Assembly: GCF_947488465.1 (NCBI RefSeq) | Contig: NZ_CANKZA010000004.1 | Span: forward strand, 62,001-126,000 | Direction of reading: 5' to 3' | Origin: an uncultured Microbacterium sp. | GTDB taxonomy: Bacteria; Actinomycetota; Actinomycetes; Actinomycetales; Microbacteriaceae | DNA length: 64,000 nt | In this document: piece after piece, positions 42,927-51,141 of the stretch | Position numbering within the stretch: position 1 is the first letter of the stretch | Layout of the letters: each line of letters begins with the position of its first letter | Notes under the pieces: generated by a model | Databases searched by the model: none | What the model was told of the DNA's origin: nothing | Seen by the model: the letters and a program-made list of their open reading frames with translations, nothing else | Translations under genes and position numbers: made by a program

Positions 42927-44276
42927 ATGTCTGCGCCTGTGACCTCTGAGGCGCCGCGATTCATTACACGCACCCAATCAGTCTGGCTGTGGCAGCTCTC
43001 GCTCGCCGGCGTGGTCATACTCATCGCCCTCGTGGTGGTAGCGATCGCGCCCGAGATGTTTGCGAGCGCGACGGTCGCCATCGGCGTCGGGATCGTCATC
43101 GCCGCGACCGTCGTCGTCATGATCGTCCCGTGGGATCGCGTCGGCCGCCCCGCCATCGCGGTGATCCCCGCGGTCGACGTGCTGGCGATCGGCCTCATGG
43201 CCTTCGGCTCCGATCTGCGCTTCGGCTTTCTCTGGGTGTTTCCGGTGGCATGGATCGCGACGCACTACACGGTGCGCGGGCTGAGCGGCATCCTCGCCCT
43301 GATCGGCGTGATCATCGTCGTCGATGCCCTCAGCCACGACCCGTCGGCGGACAGCACTCTTCGATTCGTCGTCGTGCTGGTCTCGCTGACCTTCCTGGGG
43401 ATCACGATCCACGCGGGAGCCCGCAAGAACCGCGCGGTCATCCGATTGCTGCGCCGTCAGAGCGACCGGCTCGAAACGACCCTCACGCGCGTGCGGGCGC
43501 AGGAGCGTCGCGTCATCTAAGTGCTCAACGGACTGGATGCCGCGATCGCCCGGGTCGATCGCGACGGTCGGCTGCTGGGCGCCAATGAGTCGCTGCTCTC
43601 GCTCTACGGGCTCGACCCGCGCGACACCTCCCGCCCGGGCCGCTCGGTCGAATACGACGTCAAAGGTGGAACCGCACTGCGCGAGTACGACCGGCCCTTC
43701 GCCCGCGCGGCGCGCGGTGAATTGTTCTCGGACTACCGCCTGTGGCTGTTCGAGTCGGAAGGACGGCGGCACGCCCTCTCGGCCTCGACCCGCGAACTCG
43801 CGAACGCTCCCACCGAACCCGAGACGACGCTCCTCGTCATCGTCGACATCACCGACGCGATCGGCGCCGACGATGCCCGCCGCACTCTCGCGCGCACCGT
43901 GACACACGAGCTCGCCAACCCACTGACCGCGATCATCGGCTACACCGATCTTCTGCTGGCCGAAGACCTCAGCCCGCGCAATCTCGAGCGGCTTGAACTG
44001 ATCGACGCGGCGAGCGCACGCATGGAGAAGCTCATCTCCGAGGTCCTGCGCGCCGGCGGTCGCGAGCGTCTCGTCGAAGAACCCTGGCGGCGGATCGATC
44101 TCCGCGAGGTCGTTGCGGCATCCGTCGATTCATTCGCGCCGGCCGCGGCCGCGGGAGACATCGCGATCTCCTTCACCGGCAGCGACGAGGCACCGGTCGT
44201 GGCCGATGCGTTCCGCCTGCGCCAAGTCTTCGACAACCTCATCAGCAACGCCGTGAAGTACACCCCGCGTGCATGA
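42927..44276 (+). pseudogene. Membrane sensor histidine kinase broken by a stop codon and truncated
   Basis: The frame starts at ATG 42927 with a membrane part of five or six helices (LWQLSLAGVVILIALVVVAI; FPVAWIATHYTVRGL). An in-frame TAA at 43518-43520 follows AQERRVI. The same frame continues VLNGLDAAIARVDRDGRLLG with a PAS-like sensor, the His box VTHELANPLTAIIGYTDLL and the N-box DNLISNAVKYT, then ends at TGA 44274 without the G1/G2 ATP loops. The intact paralogue at 46203 has the same layout through to its ATP domain. A GTG directly after the TAA could in principle restart translation of a kinase lacking both membrane part and ATP loops, which would not be functional. Confidence 0.85.
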
Positions 44277-44281
44277 TGGGC

Positions 44282-44425
44282 GTGCAGTGCTCGGCGAGTG
44301 TCGGGTGGGTCAGCGTCGCCGAACTCGGCTACGACGCCGACGTGCTGTTGGCCGCGGCCTGCGACGCGGCAGCAGCCGCATCGGCCGCCGGCGGCGACCC
44401 CTGGGAACGCGTCGGCGTCGCGTGA
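44282..44425 (+). pseudogene. C-terminal remnant of a degenerate-GGDEF membrane protein
   Basis: The 47 codons read SASVGWVSVAELGYDADVLL and end GGDPWERVGVA before TGA. They align with the end of the intact gene at 47828 (SASVGWAGVDVVGYDLDALI ... GGDRWFRVTVG). It begins six bases after the broken kinase ends. A deletion of about 1.2-1.3 kb therefore fused the middle of the kinase to the end of the next gene. Confidence 0.8.
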
Positions 44426-44443
44426 CGTTCGCGCAGACCGGGC

Positions 44444-44449
44444 TACCCT
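44444..44449 (+). promoter_or_regulatory. Leaderless -10 box of the nucleotidyltransferase gene
   Basis: TACCCT ends six bases before the ATG at 44456. Confidence 0.6.
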
Positions 44450-44455
44450 GATCGC

Positions 44456-45361
44456 ATGCCCGAACAGGTAGAGCTCAGCCTCGATGAGGCCAATGAGCTG
44501 CTCAGCGCCTGGGCATGCCACCGCGCAGAAGAACGCGGCATCCGGATGCTGCTGATCAAGGGCCGCGCCCTGAGCGACTATGGTCTGCGCCCTCGCCGCA
44601 CGTCCGCCGACGTGGACGTGCTCGTCGACCCCGCGCGCTTCGCCGAGTACTGCACGGCGATCATCGACGCGGGGTGGGAAGAGTTTCCGGGCACGTTCGC
44701 GAGTGACGCCTTCACGCTGCACTCGCGGTCGTTCCGCCGGAGCGGCTGGCCGAACTCGTTCGACGTCCACAGCTACTATCCCGGCTTCCTCGTCGCGCCG
44801 GACGTGGCGTTCGATGCACTGTGGGAACGCCGGGCAACGGCGGAGTTCGCGCATCGCCGCTGCCCCGTGCCCGACCGAGCCTCCAGCATCCTGATTCTTG
44901 CGCTCCACAGCCTGCGCGGAACCGACCAACAGCCCAGGCACCGCGACGAGCTCGCGGCGGTGCGAGCGCTGATACTGACCGACGCCGAACGCATCGATCT
45001 CGGCGACGCGGCTCGCGAAACGGGTGCCGCCGCTGCGCTCCGCGAGATTCTCCCCGCGATGGGGGTCGTCGTCGAGGTTTCGGCCGACGACCTCCGCACC
45101 CCCGAATACCGGGAGTGGCACCGCAAGACCGCCGAAGCGCGCGGCGCGGCCGCCTCGTGGCTGCTGCTGTTCGGCCGCGCGCGCTGGCGCGACAAGCCCG
45201 GCGTGATCCGACAGGCCGTCTGGCCGACCCGTGCCGACTTTGCTATCAACCACCCCGAGGTGCCCGATCGGTGGCTCCCCCAGGTGAAAGCGCGCATCGC
45301 GCGCTGGGCACGCGGCATCCGTCACCTGCCTGCCGCGCTTGCGGCGCTGCTCAAAGGATGA
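44456..45361 (+). CDS. Nucleotidyltransferase-fold protein (NTP_transf_5-like)
   Basis: A 301-residue cytoplasmic protein. MLLIKGRALSDYGLRPRRTS followed by ADVDVLVD matches the uncharacterised nucleotidyltransferase group, with the D-x-D metal pair and the preceding K-G loop. FDVHSYYPGF supplies a third acidic residue region and ILALHSLRGTDQQPRHRDEL is the usual helical part. Such proteins are often encoded with HPr-kinase-like and PqqD-like proteins in surface-glycan or modified-peptide loci; an HprK-PqqD fusion is encoded about 4 kb downstream. The substrate is unknown. It separates the decayed and intact copies of the kinase/GGDEF pair. Confidence 0.82.
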   Translation: MPEQVELSLDEANELLSAWACHRAEERGIRMLLIKGRALSDYGLRPRRTSADVDVLVDPARFAEYCTAIIDAGWEEFPGTFASDAFTLHSRSFRRSGWPNSFDVHSYYPGFLVAPDVAFDALWERRATAEFAHRRCPVPDRASSILILALHSLRGTDQQPRHRDELAAVRALILTDAERIDLGDAARETGAAAALREILPAMGVVVEVSADDLRTPEYREWHRKTAEARGAAASWLLLFGRARWRDKPGVIRQAVWPTRADFAINHPEVPDRWLPQVKARIARWARGIRHLPAALAALLKG

Positions 45362-45431
45362 TGCGCGTGCACGCGGCCGCTCGTCGATCTGACACAATCA
45401 ATTCGCCGACACCGGCAGGAGGAGGCGCACC

Positions 45432-46193
45432 GTGAACACCACTCACGAGACAGCCGTGGTCATCGACGATGACAACGATGTGCGGAGCCTCCTCGCCGAA
45501 ATCCTGCGTAGCGCCGGCTTCGATGTCATCGAGGCCGACAACGGGATCGACGGCATCGCTGCCGTGCTCGCCCACAATCCGGCGATCACGACACTCGACG
45601 TCAACATGCCCGGAATCGACGGGTTCGAGACGGCGCGCCGCATCCGCGCCGGAAACAGCGGCACGTACATCGTGCTGATCACGGCGCTCACGGACGAAGC
45701 CGACTCGGTCCTCGGATTCAGCGTCGGGGCCGACGACGTCGTCGTGAAGCCCTTCCGCGCGCGGGAGCTGCGCGCGCGCCTGCTCGCCGCCCAGCGACGC
45801 ACGGTTCTCCCCAACGGCGGCGAGACGGCCACCCCTCCCAGCCAGAGCACCGCGCCGGCCACCGGGTGGAATGGCTTGCACATCGACAGGCAGACCCGCA
45901 CCGCCACGGTCGATGGCCAGCCGATCGTGCTCACCCGCACCGAGTTCGATCTGCTCGCGACGATCATCGAGACCGAACGCGAAGTGCGCACGAAAGCTGA
46001 CCTCGTCCGCGTTGCTCACGCTGTGCCCGACATGCGCGTCAGCGTCGCCGACGAGCGTGCGATCGAGACCCACATCACGAACCTGCGTCGGAAGCTCGGC
46101 GAGTCCGCGGCCGAGCCGAGGTTCATCGAAACCGTGCGTGGCGTCGGCTACCGCGCGATCATCGAACCGCTGACGCCGGAATCGCTTCAGTAG
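45432..46193 (+). CDS. OmpR/PhoB-family response regulator
   Basis: A 253-residue two-component regulator. The receiver domain (about 7-125) has the acidic pocket IDDDND, phosphoacceptor D56 in TLDVNMPG, the switch threonine/serine region LITALT and lysine 106 in VVVKPF. The winged-helix domain (about 155-250) shows LTRTEFDLLATII, the recognition-helix region ERAIETHITNLRRKLGE and the wing ETVRGVGYRA. GGAGGAGG lies before the GTG start at 45432. The histidine kinase gene begins nine bases after its stop, so these form a pair. Confidence 0.95.
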   Translation: MNTTHETAVVIDDDNDVRSLLAEILRSAGFDVIEADNGIDGIAAVLAHNPAITTLDVNMPGIDGFETARRIRAGNSGTYIVLITALTDEADSVLGFSVGADDVVVKPFRARELRARLLAAQRRTVLPNGGETATPPSQSTAPATGWNGLHIDRQTRTATVDGQPIVLTRTEFDLLATIIETEREVRTKADLVRVAHAVPDMRVSVADERAIETHITNLRRKLGESAAEPRFIETVRGVGYRAIIEPLTPESLQ

Positions 46194-46196
46194 ACT
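46191..46196 (+). promoter_or_regulatory. Possible internal leaderless -10 box of the histidine kinase gene
   Basis: TAGACT begins with the response-regulator stop codon and ends six bases before the GTG at 46203. Confidence 0.45.
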
Positions 46197-46202
46197 GAGC
46201 CG

Positions 46203-47831
46203 GTGACAGCCGACTCCTCCCCCGTGCGCGGGTGGGGAGACACACGCTCACGGTCGATCTGGCGCTGGCAGCTGATCCTCACCGCCACCGTCGTCACTCT
46301 GGTCGGTACGAGCGCCATCCTCGAGCCGCATCGCTTCGCCGAGCCGACGTTTTTCCTCGGCGCCGTGGGGATCGTGTTCCTCACGTGCGTCGCCCTCGCT
46401 TTCCCCTGGCATCGGGTGGGCCGCCGAGAGATCGCTCTGCTCCCGCTCGCCGACATCATCGTGATCGAGCTGCTCGCCGCGGGCACCAACGGCACCCCGT
46501 TGCGCCATCTCTGGGTGTTCCCGGTGGCGTGGATCGCCACCCACTACACCCTCCCGTGGCTGATGGGCGCGATCGGGGTGGTCGCCGGCATCCTGATCGT
46601 GGAGGCCTTCACCGCGCCGATCACCGCAATGGTCACGCAGCGCTTTCTCACGGTGCTGTTGTCACTCGCGTTCATCGGCGTGACGATCAACATCGGTACG
46701 CGACGCACGCGTGCGTACAGCCACTTGTTGCGGCGGCAGTTCTCGCAGCTCGACCGCACGCGACAGCGTGCACTGGCACAGGCGGAGAGCGCGTCTCTGC
46801 TCTCCGACGCCCTCGAGACCGGGGTCGCCCGCGTCGATCGGGACGGCGTGCTCGTCACCGCGAACGCCGCGTTCCTCACTCTCTACGCGGCCGAGAGTGC
46901 CGCCAGCTTCACGCCGACGACCGCCGTCGAGTACGACGATCGGCGCGGTCGCGCACTCGAGATGCACGAGACCGCGTTCGCGCGCGCGGCTCGGGGCGAG
47001 CGATTCAACGACCGGCGGGTGTGGCTCTTCACGGCGGCCGGCCGCTGGCATGCCCTCGACGTCTCGTCGCGGCCCATCGATACGGCCCCCGGCGAATCGC
47101 CCAGCAACCTGCTGGTCGTTTACGACGTGACCGCGACGGTGGATGCCGAACGCGAGCGCCGGACAGTGAGCACCGTCGTGTCGCACGAGCTCCGCAACCC
47201 CTTGACGGCGATTCTCGGCCACACCGAGCTTCTGCAGGACCGCGATGATCTGCCCGCCGACATCCGTCGTCAGCTGTCGGTCATCGACAATGCGGCCGAG
47301 CGCATGCAGCGCCTCATCACGTCCACGCTGTCCGAGTTCACGGATGCCGTCGGGGCAGACCCGGAGCCGGTCGACATCGCCCGCATGATCGAAGCGTCGG
47401 CACAGGCGTTCGGGCCGGTCGCCGCCTCGTCCCAAGTGGTGATCACCCACGACGTCGCTCAGGCGCCGCGCGTGATCGGCGATGCCTTCCGGCTGCGGCA
47501 AGCGATCGACAATGTGATCGGCAACGCCGTGAAGTACACGACCCGCGGCGGGACCGTGCGCATCAGCGCGACCAACGATGACACCGACCTGACGGTGATC
47601 GTCGCCGACACCGGAATCGGGATGTCGCAGAGCGACGTGACGCACATGTTCGATGCCGGGTTCCGCAGCGACACTGCGCGCGCGAGCGGTATCGCGGGCA
47701 GCGGCCTCGGCATGGCGATCACGCGGGAGATCATCACGCAGCACGGCGGAACCCTCGACGTGACGAGCACCCTCGGACGAGGCACATCCGTCGCCCTCAC
47801 CCTTCCCCGCTGCGACAAGGAGACCCCGTGA
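46203..47831 (+). CDS. Membrane sensor histidine kinase
   Basis: A 542-residue kinase. About six membrane helices (residues 20-165; FPVAWIATHYTLPWLMGAIG) are followed by a PAS-like sensor (about 200-310; LETGVARVDRDGVLVTANAA). The dimerisation/phosphotransfer helix has SHELRNPLTAILGHTELL with the histidine near 328. The ATP domain has the N-box DNVIGNAVKYTTRGG (about 435), G1 VADTGIGMS (about 467) and G2 GSGLGMAITREII (about 500). It pairs with the upstream response regulator and its stop overlaps the next gene as GTGA. A damaged paralogue lies at 42927. Confidence 0.95.
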   Translation: MTADSSPVRGWGDTRSRSIWRWQLILTATVVTLVGTSAILEPHRFAEPTFFLGAVGIVFLTCVALAFPWHRVGRREIALLPLADIIVIELLAAGTNGTPLRHLWVFPVAWIATHYTLPWLMGAIGVVAGILIVEAFTAPITAMVTQRFLTVLLSLAFIGVTINIGTRRTRAYSHLLRRQFSQLDRTRQRALAQAESASLLSDALETGVARVDRDGVLVTANAAFLTLYAAESAASFTPTTAVEYDDRRGRALEMHETAFARAARGERFNDRRVWLFTAAGRWHALDVSSRPIDTAPGESPSNLLVVYDVTATVDAERERRTVSTVVSHELRNPLTAILGHTELLQDRDDLPADIRRQLSVIDNAAERMQRLITSTLSEFTDAVGADPEPVDIARMIEASAQAFGPVAASSQVVITHDVAQAPRVIGDAFRLRQAIDNVIGNAVKYTTRGGTVRISATNDDTDLTVIVADTGIGMSQSDVTHMFDAGFRSDTARASGIAGSGLGMAITREIITQHGGTLDVTSTLGRGTSVALTLPRCDKETP

Positions 47832-48943
47832 TCGAATCCAGCCCCATGACGGCGCTGGTCGCGCTCTCGACGCTGTGCACCGCCCTGTTCATCGGGCTGG
47901 GATTCCTTCCGCGGCCGAGTCGCGCGGGAGCGATCTGGACCTCTGCCTTCGGCATGCTCATGACCATGTCCTACGGCTGGGTGGCCGCGGACCTGATCGA
48001 GTCACCGCCGCTGCGCGGCGCAGCATCCGGATTGATGTTCAGTACGATCGCGCTCGTCTGGGTCGGCCTCCGCGTACGTCGCGCGGCGCTTCGAAGTCAC
48101 GGTGTCGTCGCTGCAGCGGCCATGGTCATCATGCCCGTCTTGCTGGTCGTGACCGCGGAGACCGACCTCTACCTGACCGCCGTGCGTGCTGTCTTCACGA
48201 TCGCGGCGGTCTTCGCGGGGCTCATTCTCGCCGAGCTCGTTCGGCTCGGTCCGCTGCTACGCGATGAGGTCCTGCCGCTCGCGATGACCTCGGCCGCGTT
48301 CGTCATCTTCGCGGTGATCAACGTCGTCCTCGAAGGTGTGCGGCTGGCGAGGGGTGGTGCGGGCCCCGAGCAAATCGCACTCGTCCGCGACGTGAACACC
48401 CTCGGCGCCTTGCTGTACGTGGTGTGCGCCGCCGTCACCCTGTTGCTGCTCACTCGCGACCATGAGCCCGTGCGCGGCGCCGCCAGCGACTCGACCTTCA
48501 CGCGTGTCGCCCGCGATCGGCTCCGCCGCGCCGAAGCCGCGGACGACAAGTGGTGGGCGCTGCTGATCATCCGACTCGACGACCCGACCGCACTCCGGGA
48601 GGCGTCGAGCATGCACGCCTTCGATCAGGTGCGCGCGCGCTTCGCCGACGTCGTGCAGGGTTTGCTGCCGGCGGAAGCCGACATCGACCTCCGCGACGGC
48701 GCAGAGGTCGTCGTCCTCCTCCCCCGCCCCGAGGGTGCCGTGCGCCAGATCCTCGCCCACCTGTTGGAGAACGTCGCCACGACCGAATCGGATCTCGCCG
48801 TGCGCCTGTCCGCCAGTGTCGGATGGGCCGGAGTCGATGTGGTCGGCTACGACCTCGACGCGCTCATCTCCGAAGCCGCCGACGCCGCAACGCTCGCGCA
48901 AGAGCGCGGCGGCGACCGATGGTTCCGCGTCACCGTGGGCTGA
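47828..48943 (+). CDS. Membrane protein with a degenerate GGDEF-like domain
   Basis: A 371-residue protein: about seven hydrophobic helices (residues 8-215) followed by a cytoplasmic domain with diguanylate-cyclase-like pattern. The motif position reads RDGAEVVVLLPRP instead of GG(D/E)EF, so cyclase activity is unlikely. SASVGWAGVDVVGYDLDALI matches the strand and helix after the active loop in GGDEF proteins. The GTG start overlaps the kinase stop, so it is translated with the kinase and may sense or modulate it. The same gene order existed in the collapsed copy at 42927-44425, which argues that the three work together. Confidence 0.75.
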   Translation: MIESSPMTALVALSTLCTALFIGLGFLPRPSRAGAIWTSAFGMLMTMSYGWVAADLIESPPLRGAASGLMFSTIALVWVGLRVRRAALRSHGVVAAAAMVIMPVLLVVTAETDLYLTAVRAVFTIAAVFAGLILAELVRLGPLLRDEVLPLAMTSAAFVIFAVINVVLEGVRLARGGAGPEQIALVRDVNTLGALLYVVCAAVTLLLLTRDHEPVRGAASDSTFTRVARDRLRRAEAADDKWWALLIIRLDDPTALREASSMHAFDQVRARFADVVQGLLPAEADIDLRDGAEVVVLLPRPEGAVRQILAHLLENVATTESDLAVRLSASVGWAGVDVVGYDLDALISEAADAATLAQERGGDRWFRVTVG

Positions 48944-49135
48944 GAGCGCTCCCACAAGATTCGCACAAGATCAACACAGGTCGATCTGAGCATTGACGCC
49001 ACTCCCGCAAGAAGGCGGAACGTCCCCCATACGGTGGACACGCGGAGACCTCTCTGGGGAGGTCGTGCGCGGTCCTCCCGCCACCCGAATCGCTGGGGGG
49101 ACCGCTCCGCTTGACCACTCTTTGGGGGAGTAGCC

Positions 49136-49690
49136 ATGACAGACGTGCGCGCGCGCGGAGACCTCGGTCCCGCCTTCGACGAAAAGACGCCGACCCTCGA
49201 CCGCCGCCAGCTCATCCGCGCGGGCGCCTGGGCCGCCCCCGTCATCGTGCTCGCGACCGCCGCGCCCGCCGCGGCGCAGAGCCTCACGCTGGTTAACGTC
49301 CCAGCGTCAAACCTCATCACTCCGATCAAGCTGTCGCTCAACTCCTACAATTCGAACCTGTACTACGCACTTGACTTCGCATACGCCTACCTCGCGTGGG
49401 GGCAGGGGGGTGGTAGCGGACTTGCGCCTGGTCAGATGACCGTCACCTACTCCGTCACGTTGACAAAGGGCAATGAGACGATCGTGGTGGAGCAAAATGC
49501 CGTAGGCACGGCTCCCGCTTACCAGAACTTCCAACCCGGCTGGAAAGAGGTGACGGGCCTGTCCAAGGGAAGCTGGAAGGTCGAGTGGTCTTTCTCTTCT
49601 GTCATCGCGATGCCGGATATCGTCGGAGGGAAGAAGTTCGTCCCGACAGGCATCTTGGCCTCAGCTTCGGGCACCAAGGTTGTGAACTGA
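49136..49690 (+). CDS. Tat-exported protein of unknown function
   Basis: A 184-residue secreted protein. The N-terminus has DRRQLIRAGAWAAPVIVLAT followed by an alanine-rich region and a cut site near AAAQ (residue 44), a twin-arginine-type signal frequent in actinobacteria. The mature part of about 140 residues is beta-rich and low in cysteine (SLNSYNSNLYYALDFAYAYL; KGSWKVEWSFSS). No family was recognised. GGGGGAG lies seven bases before the ATG. It is in the same direction as the signalling operon and ends 24 bp from the convergent HprK-PqqD gene. The upstream 190 bp contain GACCTC-TCTGGG-GAGGTC, a short palindrome, and no gene. Confidence 0.75.
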   Translation: MTDVRARGDLGPAFDEKTPTLDRRQLIRAGAWAAPVIVLATAAPAAAQSLTLVNVPASNLITPIKLSLNSYNSNLYYALDFAYAYLAWGQGGGSGLAPGQMTVTYSVTLTKGNETIVVEQNAVGTAPAYQNFQPGWKEVTGLSKGSWKVEWSFSSVIAMPDIVGGKKFVPTGILASASGTKVVN

Positions 49691-49713
49691 GCCGCCACGG
49701 CACGCGTTTAGCA

Positions 49714-51087
49714 TCACGATGCTGCGGACAACACCCCCCGGAGGAAGAGTCCGCTCAAGAATTCTCTGACGTCCTTCTCCACCGCGTTACTGTCCAGGTC
49801 AGCCAGGAGGGACGTTCGGCGGGAGATCTGCACGGCGGAACCCTCTCTCTCGGCGAGAACCTGCCAGACAAGTGCAGCGGATCCATTCAAGACGATCGGC
49901 TGAATATCACTGCCCGGGGGCAAGACCACGTAACGCAGGGCTGACCCCGTCCAGGCGACGTCGTCGCGAATGCGCCAGACCGGCTCGGGTGGCGCATCTG
50001 TCAGCACACCGGCGTCGACGAGCTCGACGAGAGCCGCGTCGACCGCCTCTCCCGCGTCGGCACCAGCGGGTTCGCCGTGCGCGGCGATCGCCGCCGCGAC
50101 GAGCTCGTCACGCGGCGCGGCGGAGGCCGCGCGCCAGAGCGTCGGAGCGATGCCGGCGAGCACGCGCACCGTGCCCCCGTCGGCGCCGTCTTCCTGCAGG
50201 AGGACGATGCGGTCGGGGTCATCGAGCTCGAGCGCATCGAGGGTGGGAGTACGACTCCAGAGGGGGAGGTCGGGGTCGGGTGGTCTCGATACACCGGCGC
50301 TCCGCGCCGGCACTCGACCAGCGGCGGCTCGGTTACCAGCGTCGGCGAGAATATCGACGATGGAGAGCAGGGTGGCGGCCTCGCGGTAGATCACGCGCTG
50401 CACGCCGCCGACCGACGCGGTCAGGCGGGCCATCAGCTGCAGCGGCTCGGGCAGGCTCGGCAGATAGCTCGACTGCGACACGAGCTCCTCGAGCGCATCA
50501 CCCAGGTCAACGGGCGTGATGACCGGCTGGTCTCCGGCATCCTCGCGACGATCGAGGAGGACGATCGCCGCCAACCGCAGAGGAGCGTCGGGCAGCGCTG
50601 CGAGGCCGACATCTGACGGGGCCCGCTGCACCTTGGGGTACACGCCGCCCTCGATGATCGACAGCGGCTTGCGGTACGCGAACACCCGACCGTCACCGTC
50701 GACCGCGACCGTCTCATCCGACGCGTAGCCGAGGTGGGCGCCGAGCGTGCGCGATGCCGTCGTCTTGCCGCGCCCGGACGGCCCCACGAGCACGATCACC
50801 CGCCCGTCGGGGAGGGCGAGACCCGCGGCGTGCAGCATCCACAAGTCGCCGCGCCGGGCATCGATCGCGGCGAGGGTCACCCGCTGCGACAGTCGCTCGA
50901 GCAGCTGAGCCGTGTCCGCGGTGTCGCCGTCTTCGCGGACGCGCAGCTCGACCTCTGCAGCGCCGTCGTTCGAGGCCCCGGCATCCCGCCATGCAGCACG
51001 TACCGCCTGCGCTTCGTCATCACCGCATCCCGACACGTCAAGATCGATGCGCACGCCGAGCGCATCGATGGTGAGGAGGGCAGACAC
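49714..51087 (-). CDS. HPr-kinase-like ATPase fused to a PqqD-like domain
   Basis: A 457-residue protein. The N-terminal part (about 60-250) is an HPr-kinase/phosphorylase-like fold with Walker A VLVGPSGRGKTTASRTLGAH (about residues 97-116) and DETVAVDGDG. The C-terminal part (about 370-455) is PqqD-like: PIVLNGSAALVWQVLAE and VEKDVREFLSGLFLRGVLS. PqqD proteins deliver peptides to modifying enzymes, and HprK-related/PqqD pairs accompany some glycan loci. The GTG at 51087 lies six bases after TAGACT. Remarkably, codons about 255-268 are made of a palindromic intergenic repeat (50282-50321), which adds RVPARSAGVSRPP between the two domains. Confidence 0.8.
   Translation of the reverse strand: MSALLTIDALGVRIDLDVSGCGDDEAQAVRAAWRDAGASNDGAAEVELRVREDGDTADTAQLLERLSQRVTLAAIDARRGDLWMLHAAGLALPDGRVIVLVGPSGRGKTTASRTLGAHLGYASDETVAVDGDGRVFAYRKPLSIIEGGVYPKVQRAPSDVGLAALPDAPLRLAAIVLLDRREDAGDQPVITPVDLGDALEELVSQSSYLPSLPEPLQLMARLTASVGGVQRVIYREAATLLSIVDILADAGNRAAAGRVPARSAGVSRPPDPDLPLWSRTPTLDALELDDPDRIVLLQEDGADGGTVRVLAGIAPTLWRAASAAPRDELVAAAIAAHGEPAGADAGEAVDAALVELVDAGVLTDAPPEPVWRIRDDVAWTGSALRYVVLPPGSDIQPIVLNGSAALVWQVLAEREGSAVQISRRTSLLADLDSNAVEKDVREFLSGLFLRGVLSAAS
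50282..50321 (-). repeat. Palindromic repeat family A inserted in coding sequence
   Basis: GGTCTCGATACACCGGCGC, TCC and GCGCCGGCACTCGACCAGC on the plus strand reproduce the element at 19199 in inverted orientation. It is read in frame by the HprK-PqqD gene and falls in the linker between its domains. Confidence 0.85.
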
Positions 51088-51093
51088 GAGGCG

Positions 51094-51099
51094 AGTCTA
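51094..51099 (-). promoter_or_regulatory. Leaderless -10 box of the HprK-PqqD gene
   Basis: TAGACT on the minus strand ends six bases before the GTG at 51087. It is only 15 bp from the divergent box at 51115. Confidence 0.6.
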
Positions 51100-51114
51100 G
51101 GTGCACCCGGCCAG

Positions 51115-51120
51115 TAGTCT
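51115..51120 (+). promoter_or_regulatory. -10 box of the second BY-kinase gene
   Basis: TAGTCT lies 21 bases before the ATG at 51142; GGGGGAA follows it close to the ATG, so this transcript has a short leader. The 54-bp gap serves two divergent promoters. Confidence 0.5.
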
Positions 51121-51141
51121 GGATGAAGAAGTGGGGGAACG

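Noticed and set aside
43521-44276. Separate functional cytoplasmic histidine kinase starting at the GTG after the stop
   Set aside because: It lacks the G1/G2 ATP loops and its homologue is one continuous protein, so a broken gene explains it better.
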